Of a stretch of DNA of 64,000 nt, positions 44,695 through 54,911 are shown in pieces (the stretch's first letter is position 1; every line of letters starts with the position of its first letter). This DNA comes from Verticillium longisporum (Eukaryota > Ascomycota > Sordariomycetes > Glomerellales > Plectosphaerellaceae), in the NCBI GenBank assembly GCA_019188255.1, contig JAETXT010000008.1, positions 2,480,001-2,544,000 of the forward strand. The letters are read 5' to 3'. The translations under genes were made by a program, and so were the position numbers. The notes beneath the pieces are model-generated. The model was not told where the DNA came from. It did no database searches and saw only the letters and a program-made list of their open reading frames with translations.

Positions 44695-47316
44695 TCAGTC
44701 GACCTCCCAGCCGCGAGCCGTTCGGTCCCGAGCTTCCTGCTGGTCAGCTACGCTCGGGGCCCGTGAACCCTCCGTCTGGCTCATGTAGAAGTCATCGTCG
44801 TCACCCCAGTCGCTGAGTTCGCCGTCCGAGTAGTCCCACTGCACGGGGATCGTCTCCCCGGACTCCCCATAACCGAACATCATGCCACGCCATTCGCCGG
44901 CCGCGATCCGTGCCGCCACCCGCAGCATCAGGTTCATAAGATGGCTAGGCGGGCTCAGCAAGATCTCACATGTCTTGGCGACTATCGCCATGGGTACCCG
45001 TCGAACGAGATCGAGCCGGCTACGCGTTGGCAGCCGCCTCATTGAAGTTGCCGTCGGGGAGAACAGGTTGGCAGCTGGCGGAAGCGGTGAGAGCGCTCGG
45101 CTGACCGAAATGCTGCTTGTCGTCGCCCGGTGACGAATGCTGGGTCTACGGCGTGCCACTGCGGTCGATTTTGCTTCGCCGTCCGCGGACGAGTCCTTGC
45201 CAGCCTGCTCAGCCGTCTCAGATGCCATGTCTGGGGCAGTCGCTGCGCTCTCTTGAGAGCTCTCGTTGGTCCCAAAAGACGCTGCATCCCACGTTCTCTT
45301 GGTGTCTGGCGTCACAGTCAAGTCCGAGATATCGCGATACTGAGACATCCTCATGGGCATTAAAATGTTGTCGTGCGGATACGGAAACGTTGAGGGTGTC
45401 TTCGGCTGCGATCCGGGAGAGCAGAGGGGAGATTGCCATGATTGCACACTATGGAAAGAGTCAGACGACCCAGCTGGTGAGATCTGACCCTTCGCGTCCT
45501 CGGGCAGCCGCGTAGGAGATTGCTTCGAAGCGGCAGACTTGGAGGGGGGGGATGTGATGAGCGTGAGTTGTGGTGGAACGGCAAGAGAGCGACCTGCGCG
45601 GAACCCGCGCAACTTCTTCCGCCGAGCACCTACAACACCACTCCCCTCCAGCACCTCTGCGCTGGTTTGCCCCGTCCCGGCTGTCTCTGGATCGCTTTCT
45701 CCGCTGGCCGTAGATTTTGTGTCGTCATCAGCGGCTGCTGGGAGCTCCACATCTTCCACGATAACGCTGGGCTCGACGTCTGCATTTGTCTGGGCTTCTG
45801 CCGCCGCCTTTTGCTCGTATGCACGAAGGAAGTCGTGAATATCAGGTCGAGTGTGCGTACTTGTCTGCCGCGGCGTCAACTCGACAGCCGTTTCAGGTGT
45901 TGAGAATTCGGGGGGAACACTGAACGGCTCTTCTCTCCGAATAGCTGTCAGCGGCGGCAGCTCTTCGCATACTTCCTCCGCTTCTTGCACAGGCAATAGA
46001 GTCGGTGGGCTATTGCTCTGTGGTGTCGAGATGTCGCGAACCTCGCTCAAGGGATGAGCCTGCATTGGTGCGAGGGGAATGGCTGTTTCTGGCGGAATCT
46101 CCTGGTTCTGCTCGGCTTCCGTTGCTTCTGTCCTGACTCGGGCATCATCGTTCACGTCGTTTGTTGTTGCTAGAATGACTGCCACGTCCGGCTCGCATGC
46201 AGACGTTCCAGGCAGGATCTCGAGAGTGTTGTTGGTCGATTCGGGTTGTTCAAAAACAGATATGTGATCTGCGACTGGTCTCTCTTCTTTATCTCTGTTC
46301 TCCGTCTCATCCGCGGTGTTTCGACCGCTGGCGTCATTGGGTTGCTTCGCAGCCTCGGTGATAGCTTCTATCTGCGTAGACATGCCTTCTTCGGCGACAG
46401 AGCTGACAGGGGGTACTCCTCGGGCATCTGGCGCTTGGACCTCTGGTGTTTGGGCCTCTGGTGCTTGAACATTCGTGCGCTGCACAACATTATCTGGGAC
46501 AACTTCACTTCGAGTTGTGGAATCTTCATCTGCTGTGAAAGTGGCTTTCATGCTGGCTTTCAGTTGCCGTGCGGCAGGCGACTCGCTTTTGCGCCTCGTA
46601 GTCCTAGCTGGAGGCGTTGTCGTCGCCTCGACGATGGTCATGGCGGTGGGTGTAATGGATCTGCGGACCGGAGTCCAGGGCCTCTTCTTGATGGGTGTTT
46701 TCGGCTTCTCAGGGAGCGCTATCGTGAAAGATCGCTTGAACGGGCACGCTGTCTTTTCGAACTGTAAGATCTGATCAAAGACGCCTCGCAACGCGTGGGC
46801 CAACTCCTTCTCTTCAGGGTCCGACACCGGAACCTCTATCCTCCAATATTGCGGTCGACGGATTTGAAGAACGAACTTGTTGGACACTTCGTCGATGCAC
46901 CAACATTGGCTCTTCGGTAGAATCGGTTGCAGCGCTGAACCGCAATTCAGAAATGCCACGGAGCCGGGTGCTCGGTAGATCCGAAATGGGCCTGAGAAAT
47001 AATCAGTATATTGAACGATTCATCCCGAAGTCTGACCCGACTGACCGACTGCAATGGTACGCTCAAGCTGCGATGACGATGCCAACGAGCCGGGCTCCTC
47101 GTCGGGTGGCGCACGGCCAGGACTCCTCGCCCTGTTTCGCCCCGAGGCTGTAAAGGCGATGATCTTGACATTTGGATGGTTGTAGAGGGTTTCGACAAGA
47201 CCTGGGGCCGATTGAGACGATGAAGAAGGGTTGCAGACAGAACCTTGCGGTGCTGTCATAATCCGTCGGGGCGCCGGAAAGGTTGATCGCGAACGATCCA
47301 TGACAACGTCGGTCAT
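44695..47316 (-). CDS. INP1: Inheritance of peroxisomes protein 1 (Inp1)
   Basis: Exon 1 is 47316-47046 and exon 2 is 46991-44695, joined over a 54-nt intron (GTCAGT donor, CTCAG acceptor); 855 residues. The Inp1 domain is near the N-terminus: GLVETLYNHPNVKIIAFTA, then across the splice GPFRIYRAPGSVAFLNCG, LQPILPKSQCWCID, FVLQIRRPQYWRIEVPV and FEKTACPFKRSFT. The rest is long, acidic and Ser/Thr/Pro-rich, with a hydrophobic patch late (LVRRVPMAIVAKTCEILLSPPSHLMNL in part) and an acidic end. Inp1 tethers peroxisomes to the cortex in yeast. The start is uncertain: the frame is open to an ATG at 47415, and the ATG at 47316 (MTDVVMDR) was preferred. Confidence 0.88.
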
Positions 47317-48176
47317 CAACGGGTGCGATTCGCCAAGAGAGGGGCGTACTGATGCTGTTTTCAAAACCCGGTCGTGAACTTGATCATGTCGGTCGTGTGC
47401 TTGCAGACATGGCAAAGCTGCGGTGTCATGGGATAGACGGACGTGACAATTTCTGGCGCAGTCGTAGTTCGCAGTCTCCCCCCTCTTGTCTGGTTCGTCC
47501 CACCTTTCAGTGTTTCGACGATGGCGTTCCAGGGGTGAGGCTGAGGAATTCAGTGACCACCCAGCTGTCGCTGAGGCGATTAATTGCCACTCTTTTTCAG
47601 CGGGCGTGTCTCACTGACAGGCACAGAGACGGGAAACGTCCAATCGCGCCACGAGACGTTGATGGATATGGTGAAATTGGAAGATTTCCAATGGGGAAGA
47701 GGCACTGGGAGAAGCAAGTTTGGGGCTGGGAGTCGGACCCTCGGGCAAGAGGGAGCTTGGACACGCGACGGGGGTTCGCGCTTCTGTTGAAGACGGGTGC
47801 GGGTCGCTGCCTGCCAGGGATGCGTCTCCCTGTTGAGCGCTCCTGCGGAGCATCCCGAGTGCGGGCCTTCCTTCTGTCTATGTGCATAAGAGTGTATGCG
47901 CATAGAGACCATGGGGTTCCCCAAGGGTTGAGGATTTGATTATGGTCTGCCTGTGCAAAGTCTTCCGAGTCCCGAGAGCGCTTTCCCGTCTTACAGACTG
48001 GCCACGTTACCTAGGTAGGCTTCGTTGTGAGGAACGACCATTGTGCGAGCTTCGTCCTCCGGCACCATATTTAATGCGAAGAATGTCGAAGAGGGTCGCC
48101 GGGCAAAGGGTCACTGGGCAGACATGTTACAGGGAATGTCGCACTACCTAACCCTGATAAGAGTAGTCCCCATTGA

Positions 48177-48194
48177 TACCTAGGTACCTAGGTA
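48177..48194. repeat. Double TACCTAGGTA palindrome
   Basis: TACCTAGGTACCTAGGTA, an 18-bp perfect palindrome made of two overlapping 10-bp units. It lies about 205 bp before the UsgS-like start. Confidence 0.85.
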
Positions 48195-48323
48195 AGGTAG
48201 CGTTGTGAGATAAGCGCCCCAGCTCCCACGTTTGGCCGGCTGGCTGCTCGTGTGCTGGTGTCGTCATTGTCTGGCTCTGTGCCTGTGGTGGGCTGCCAGG
48301 ACTTTCCCAACTCGATGTTGCAT

Positions 48324-48354
48324 CTTGGGATCCCCAAAATCTTGGGATCCCCAA
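48324..48354. promoter_or_regulatory. Paired CTTGGGATCCCCAA elements
   Basis: Two identical 14-bp units at 48324-48337 and 48341-48354, spaced 17 bp start to start; each is nearly palindromic (TTGGG-ATC-CCCAA). They end 46 bp before the ATG at 48401, a position suited to a dimeric regulator or a core-promoter role. Confidence 0.5.
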
Positions 48355-48400
48355 GTGCACTCAACCCTAGCTCTTTACCATAGAAGCCACATTCGCCATC

Positions 48401-49638
48401 ATGGAGACCGATCAACTGAAAGAGAAGCTGCACGTCGATAAGGAGAAGCTCAAGAAGCAATTTGATGTCTCCCATTTCGGCCTCAATTCGGTCTTGAGGG
48501 GTGCCCAGTTGACCTTCGTCGGAGGTGAGCCCATGAAACCGTCCATACCACATGCTTGGTCGGCGCCGGTTGCTAACACGCTTCGCGCAACAGCCCACCG
48601 AGCGCTTCAGAATCCCGGTATATTTACCTCCGATCACTATAAACAGGCTGCTGCTGCTGTCGTTGCCGGCCTGGCCATCCGCCTCATCGTTTCCATTCCC
48701 GTAGGGTTGCTCCGTCGTGTCCGAGGAAGCCTTCTGTAAAAGCTGACGACAAGCCTTCCAGATTATCGGTGTTCGGGTTCTGCTATGGTTTCTTTCTTTC
48801 GTCATGAACCTTGAACAGGTGACCTGGGACAATCAGATCGTGGAAGGGCTGAACTTTCTCGAGGAATACGTTCTCCAAGTTCCGTTCTTCCTCATGACCC
48901 TTATGCGCTACGTCACGCCGACCCTCGATAACCTGTAAGTCGAAGTGGGACTTCCCAGTGATTCGATGCTAACTGGACAGGTTCATGGATTCGCTCCAGT
49001 GGGTCGATCTGACGTATGTTCAGAAACACAAGCACGAGAACCCCGACAACCTGCGCGACATGTATTACCCGAACCTCAAAGGCTACAAGGTCAAGGACGG
49101 CAGCACCCACACTACGAGTACGGCCGAAGCGCTATCAATGTTCTTCATGCGATTCGCTCGCAAAGGCGGCATCTCTCTGGCCATCTTCGCCTTATCATAT
49201 GTGCCTTATGTAGGCCGCTTTGTTCTGCCAGCCGCCAGTTTCTACACGTTCAACAAGTCAGACGGCATGGGACCGGCATCCATCATCTACGGGACCGGCA
49301 TTTTCCTACCGAGACGCTATCTCGTAATTTTCCTGCAGAGCTACTTCTCGTCGCGAACCCTTATGCGCGAGCTGCTTGAGCCGTACTTCTCACGAGTGCA
49401 CTTCACCAAGGATCAGAAGCGCAAGTGGTTTCACGACCGTGAGGGCTTGCTCTTCGGATTTGCGTTGGGGTTTTATACGCTCATTAGGATACCTCTCGTC
49501 GGAGTTCTCGTCTACGGCATTGCCGAGGCCTCGGCGGCCTACCTCGTCACCAAGGTCACCGACCCTCCCCCCCGTACAGCGAGTCTGCTGGCTTTGCAGC
49601 CAGTCAACAGACTTGGACGAATAAGCACGAATTCCTGA
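48401..49638 (+). CDS. usgS: UsgS-like transmembrane protein
   Basis: Exons 48401-48524, 48594-48700, 48762-48934 and 48981-49638; 353 residues, phases consistent. The third exon start at 48762 is set by the open frame IIGVRVLLWFLSFVMNLEQVTWD, which needs the GTAGGG donor at 48701 and the TTCCAG acceptor at 48761. The protein has a charged N-terminus, several hydrophobic spans, and conserved-looking stretches YVTPTLDNLFMDSLQWVDLTY and YFSRVHFTKDQKRKWFHDREG. It resembles fungal UsgS-type membrane proteins of undefined function. Confidence 0.8.
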
Positions 49639-50364
49639 GCTTGGAGTTGTCCAACTTGGATTCCATGCACCACAGGTCCAAGCAAAATAGTGGGCAGGCC
49701 CAGAGTGACATACCGATCCCATCTATAGAGAAAGCCAGCCACTGAGTGTCCCTCTCTTTCATCGGAGAAGTTCCGACTGCCGAGTCCGAGGCTGGAGCAG
49801 AGTCTCGGGGGGGTTGCAAAGTTCATCTTGGAAGACTATGCATACAGACGGCTTCCAGTGGATTTCGAGAGAAGCACGGAAGGTCGGCTTCTTCATAACC
49901 ACCATGACCAGAAGCGAACATTAGGTGGCGCTTCTGTTGATTCCCATTACGTTTCGCGGTTGATAGGAAGAGCGTTCGCTCATGCAGAGTGAAGTCACCG
50001 CGACGAATCACCGACAGGGGTTGGGGTGTCGCCGGCGGCGAGATCGTGCGGGGTGAATGGGAGCTTCTGATAAGCTTCCATGCTATGCCCACTACAGCTC
50101 AGGAGCTGTGCAACCCCCGGAAATCCGTAGACCTAGTGTACATTGGCTCACTGGCCTCAATCGATGTGCTTACGATGTGATGGGAACCCATAGCTTGCCA
50201 AGGGCGGGGTAATTACGAACGCCTACTTATACCAGGGAAAGCCGGTGTGATGATTGCATGACCTTTTGAGCTTCATCAGGCCAGTGCTTTACATCGAAGT
50301 ATATGGTACACAAGACTCGACACGTTGTCGCCACTTGGTCGTTAGCCTTTAACTTGTGAACACC
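49639..50364. other. Intergenic; UsgS-like 3' flank and formamidase promoter
   Basis: About 725 bp; open frames have no domain. Nothing distinctive seen. Confidence 0.55.
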
Positions 50365-52046
50365 ATGGGCAAGACGGGCATTCGGACTGTGAACAGGGTG
50401 AGCTTTGACACGCCTGCTGCCGAACAGCCTGCCCTACATGTAAGTGATCTGCTGCCCATTTCACCGGCTACACATTAACTTCGAGCTCAGAACAGATGGC
50501 ATCCCGACAGTGCGTATACACCAGCACCTGTGCCTAGGTAGTTTCGAGGTTCACTAACGATCCAGTTCCCTCTGCCGGCGCCATCAAGGACGGCGAGACG
50601 GTCAAGATTGAATGCGTGGACTGGTATGCACACGAGGTCACTCATTCATCACTTACGCTGATTTTCTCAGGACTGGCGGCCAGATTGGGAACAACGATTC
50701 CGCCGACGATGTTCTCAACGTCGACTTGATGAAGGTTCATTACCTCTCAGGTCCCTTTGACGTTGAAGGTGCCAAGCCAGGCGATCTTCTCCTTGTGGAG
50801 ATTATGGATGTCCAACCCTTCCAAGATCAGCCATGGGGGTTTACTGGCGTCTTCGATCGAAACAACGGTGGCGGTTTCCTCGATGAGATCTATCCATCCG
50901 CGTGGGTCCTCGCCTGACGTGCTGGCTCAGAGCGGTTATACTGACACAGAGCAGCGCAAAAGCCATCTGGGACTTTGAAGGCATATACTGCACTTCTCGG
51001 CACATTCCCGGCGTCAAGTTTGCGGGCCTCATCCACCCAGGTATCCTAGGCTGCGCCCCTTCGGCGGAGGTGCTGTCGACGTGGAACAAGCGCGAGGGTG
51101 AGCTCATCGCGGCCAACAAGCTCGAGCGCAAAGTCGCATTGCCACCGGAGCCGCAGAGTGCACACGCTGGAAGTGCGGACGAGGCAACGAGCAAGAAGGT
51201 CGGCGAGGAGGGCGCGAGGACGGTGCCGGGACGGCCTGAGCACGGAGGTAACTGCGAGTATGTCCTTCCGTTCCTGCACAGGTAGAATCGAACTGACAGA
51301 CCGCAGTATCAAAAACCTCAGCCGGGGAAGCAAGGTTTACCTTCCCGTTCACGTTGACGGAGCAAAGTTCAGCGTGGGAGACCTCCACTTTTCGCGTATG
51401 TTGAGTGTCGCTCCCCTTCTTTCTTTCGATACGCCCTTCTGACAGTGTGGCTTAGAGGGTGACGGGGAAATCTCCTTTTGCGGCGCCATCGAGATGGCTG
51501 GCGTCATCACGATCAACTTCAAGGTCATCCGCGATGGTATGGCGACACTGGGCCTCAAGTCGCCCATTTACATCCCTGGACCTGTCGAGCCGCAGTTCGG
51601 CCCAGGACGACACATTTACTTCGAGGGCTTCTCCGTCGACGAGCATGGGAAGCAGCACTACATGGACGTCACTGTCGCCTACCGGCAGACGAGCCTGCGT
51701 TAGTGTCTTCGCCTCCTGTAAATGATGAACAAAGAATACTGACCGGATAGGTTGCATCGAGTACCTTCGCCGGTTCGGTTACAGTGATTACCAGGCGTAC
51801 CTTCTCATGTCGTGCGCACCCATCCAGGGACACGTCGCTGGTATTGTCGACATTCCAAACGCCTGCACGACGATCGGGCTGCCGATGGACATATTCGAGT
51901 TCGACATATCGCCGGCTCTCGGGGCCGTGGAGAAGAGGGACCTCGGGCAGTGCGCTTTCTCCGGCGGCGAGACCCAGGGCAAGGTTGAGGCGGGCGGCAA
52001 GAATAGCGAGCACAGTTTTGGTGGTGGTCTGACTTATAAGCAGTAA
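50365..52046 (+). CDS. Formamidase (FmdA/AmdA family)
   Basis: Eight exons: 50365-50439, 50491-50509 (19 nt), 50566-50623, 50671-50901, 50955-51257, 51307-51395, 51456-51698 and 51751-52046; all phases close and give 437 residues. NRWHPDIP, VDWTGGQIGNNDSADD, FDRNNGGGFL, WDFEGIYCTSRHIPGVKFAGLIHPGI and GDGEISFCGAIEMAG are landmarks of fungal formamidase/acetamidase. The enzyme hydrolyses formamide (or short amides) to ammonia and the acid in the cytosol. The short exon 2 encodes NRWHPD, part of a conserved motif, so it cannot be skipped. A CCTAGGTA lies in intron 2 (50533-50540). No nitrogen-catabolic neighbour is present. Confidence 0.92.
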
Positions 52047-52541
52047 GCGGCATGCGTTCTATGTACGGACTCGGGCCGCGAATCAAATTCAGGGCGAGAA
52101 TTGCATGATACAGATGAGTATGAATTTACTGCTATCTACCATGTACAGCGACGTGTTTCCTAGGCTATGTGTTCGTGTGTCTACTAAATGGCGATAGCGA
52201 GAATGCGGGTGGTGATGTGACAGAATCCAAGCCACATGGAGGTGGCGGAATCATGTATAGAATGAATGTGAGGAGAAGCAAGCCGGAAGCAATTTGGGAC
52301 CGCTTGACTCAAAATACGTCTTTGCGTTGGAGACACAGTATCAAGGATGGCAGACTCGAGAGCACAGTCACAAATCGCAGTTATCATGTATAATCGCAGT
52401 TCTGATAACGACGACAACGGCCGTTGTTGCACACAGAGTACAGAAAGCTTGAAGATCAAATCAGATCGTTTTCGCTTCGGACAGACGTGCTGAATCCGGA
52501 CTTGTGTATCACGCCATGGATCAACCCTGCACCGCACAAGC
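52047..52541. other. Intergenic between convergent genes
   Basis: About 495 bp between the formamidase and OTU1 3' ends; nothing recognised. Confidence 0.6.
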
Positions 52542-53706
52542 TCAATCATCGGGAATGACGGCGAGCGAGGCGTGACCCGTGTCGCTTGTGTGTTTCTTCG
52601 CCGACGCCTCACCACTCCCTAGCCATCCGCATCCGGGCGTTTGGCATGTCAGAAGAGCATTGTCTTTGATCTCAGAAAGTGCCACGTGGCCCGTACGTTC
52701 AGCGTGCTCTCTCCCGGCGCGTTCGCCGCTGCCAATCCACTGGCAGCCGGGTACGTCGCAGGTGAGTAGGATTTCCGCGGGGTCGGTGTAGTAATGCATC
52801 TCGTGCAGCTGCGCCACGAGCTGCTGGGTCTTCTCGAGGACAACAGTGTCGTCTGTGGGCCATATCGTACGATCGAGCTCCGGAGGAAGCGTAGACTCCT
52901 GGTATGGAGGCTCTGAAGGGCTGAATGCGACGCGGTCGTAGTGAATGCCCGAGTAGACGAGGAGGCAGCGGGTGTCCTTGTTTTCGCCGAAGCGCAACAA
53001 GGTCTGCCCTTTGACGTCAAACGTACAAATCTCAACGTCGAACAGCTCGGAGAAGATTCCTAGCTCAATGGCGCCACCCCAGCGGTCGCGACCCTGAATG
53101 GCACGCGCGTAGGCGGAGGGGGCGTTGCGAGGATCGCCTCCGAGTAAGTGTCCGGGTGAGAGAGGATGTGATCCGCGACCATCTTGCGAAGCTCGGGGGC
53201 GGGGATCTGCCGGGGAAGGGCACCCCCAAAAGCTGTGAATAGACAGCTATTGTCGTCAGGCATGACCCGGAGGACTAGTGTGAGCAGTGTCAGTACAAAC
53301 GTGGGGATTGAGTGCAGCAGCAACGGCGAGGATCGGGGAGAACCATACGTAGGGTGCCCTCCCTCTCAGCCCATGCCACACTGACACTCTCAGGACCCTG
53401 TGTCGGCGGTTGCGAGACGTCTGAAACAGGGATGACGGGGCGTGAGAACGATGGCGCCACGATCGCTGCTGGTGGCTGGGTTGTTTCGATGGGAACGATC
53501 GTAAAAGTTTCGCCGTTAAGACCGAGTTCGTTGGCAGCCTTATCCTTCTGGTCACTTTCGAGGGTCTTGAGGGGCCAACCGTATTTGAGAGTGAACTCAG
53601 GAATACCTGTCTTGGCCCTGACCTCCTCGAACAGCTGGCCGATGGTTGTGTCATCACTGAGGGAGAGGACGCCAGTGCCACTGGGGCCTTTGTATCTGGC
53701 TCTCAT
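52542..53706 (-). CDS. OTU1: OTU-type deubiquitinase Otu1/YOD1 (frame broken mid-gene)
   Basis: Exons 53706-53349 and 53274-52542 on the minus strand. The N-terminus is a ubiquitin-like UBX-type domain (MRARYKGPSGTG, TLKYGWPLKTL). The OTU catalytic site is RVMPDDNSCLFTAFG (Asp and Cys nucleophile) with the His in VYSGIHYDRVAF; between them RDRWGGAIELGIF and FDVEICTFDV are family landmarks. Two C2H2-type fingers end the protein (CDVPGCQWIG...H...H, CQTPGCGWLG...H...H). The frame changes near a GGGGG run (53118-53122): one base more gives an uninterrupted 363-residue protein. It trims ubiquitin chains with Cdc48/p97 in ER-associated degradation. Confidence 0.9.
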
Positions 53707-54911
53707 GGCTGTTTTGGCTTGTAGTTATAGTGACAATCGGTGGAGTGAGCGAGTGAGCGGCAGTGATGCGTAGTACCACGTGCTTTAAGTTGTATTGTGG
53801 TAGTGGTAAAGGGTCGCAGGGTGGCGGTGGATCGGAAGGGGGGTAATGGAAGCAATGATGTGAGCCGGTGGTCGAAGCTTCTAGCACCAGTTGGTGTTTT
53901 GATTACTGGTTGGAGTTGGCTTGTTCGGCGGTAACTACTTGGAAACGAATACAATTTCTTAGTCCACGATGAAGGAGTTCCATGGTCGTTCTACCTGTCA
54001 TTCGAGGGCTCTAAGGTTGCCATCGCTGCTACTGATACTCTGCTTGGCAGTGGATCGGGCATCTTCATCACTACAGCCTGAGCTTTGGAGTGGGATGCCG
54101 CCAACAGCCCCTCAGTTTCGGAGCTCGAAGCTTGGATGCTGCTGCATCTGCTGAACATCAATCAAGTGGACCCTTGAATTGCTAGTCGCCGCCGATCAAA
54201 TCCGGGGTTCCATGATCCTTGGCCATCGTCCTAAAGCTCGCTCACACTGCAACCTAGGTCGAAGGGTTGCTGTTGGCTGGACGAGTTCTTGTTGGCACGT
54301 GTGTGCTGCCTTGCTTATTTAGGTATAAAAAGTACATTGCTATCAGCATGTTCAGCAAGCAGACCCCCTGGGAATGGAGGGCCGTTTTTTTGTAGAAGCA
54401 TCAGATTGCCAAGCGACAGCCATTGAGGGCGTATTGTGGAGGCTCGCTGAAGGCAGAGGCTTGCCATGTCGCACAACGGGCGAGAAGATGAACTCTTACC
54501 ACATGCAGCGATTGTGAGACCCCAGAACTGTGAAATAGAATAAACATCGACACCTCGAGTGCAACGACTTTCGTCATTCCATGATCAAGGTGTTCTCAAG
54601 GGGAAACAACTGATTTCGAATACCATTGCTGTGGCTGCTCCAGATACCTGTGGCTGAACAGTATTGTGGTACTGTGGCGTCGGCGCGAAAGTGGCTGGCC
54701 CCAGTCGCATCCTCGTCGCGCTTGCTCTCTGTCACGGTCCTGCCCACCTTCCACTGGAACCCCAACTCTCGATTCTCGCATCGTTGCGACATCGTCCATA
54801 GCGCCGCCACCCCCTACGTCGCGACCACGTTATAGCTCACGTATATCTGCTGGTGAGCTTCCGTTCGTTTCAACTGCCTCGGTGGCCACATCCTTTCTGC
54901 CTCCCGACGCC
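53707..54911. other. Divergent promoter region, OTU1 / RSC1
   Basis: About 1.2 kb; leader of the RSC subunit gene is open but not conserved. A TATA-like GGTATAAAAAG lies near 54321. Nothing else recognised. Confidence 0.5.

Larger units (their letters stand above)
47317..48400. other. Divergent promoter region, INP1 / UsgS-like
   Basis: About 1.1 kb with TACCTAGGTA at 48008-48017, a double palindrome at 48177-48194, and two CTTGGGATCCCCAA elements at 48324-48354. No gene recognised. Confidence 0.55.
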
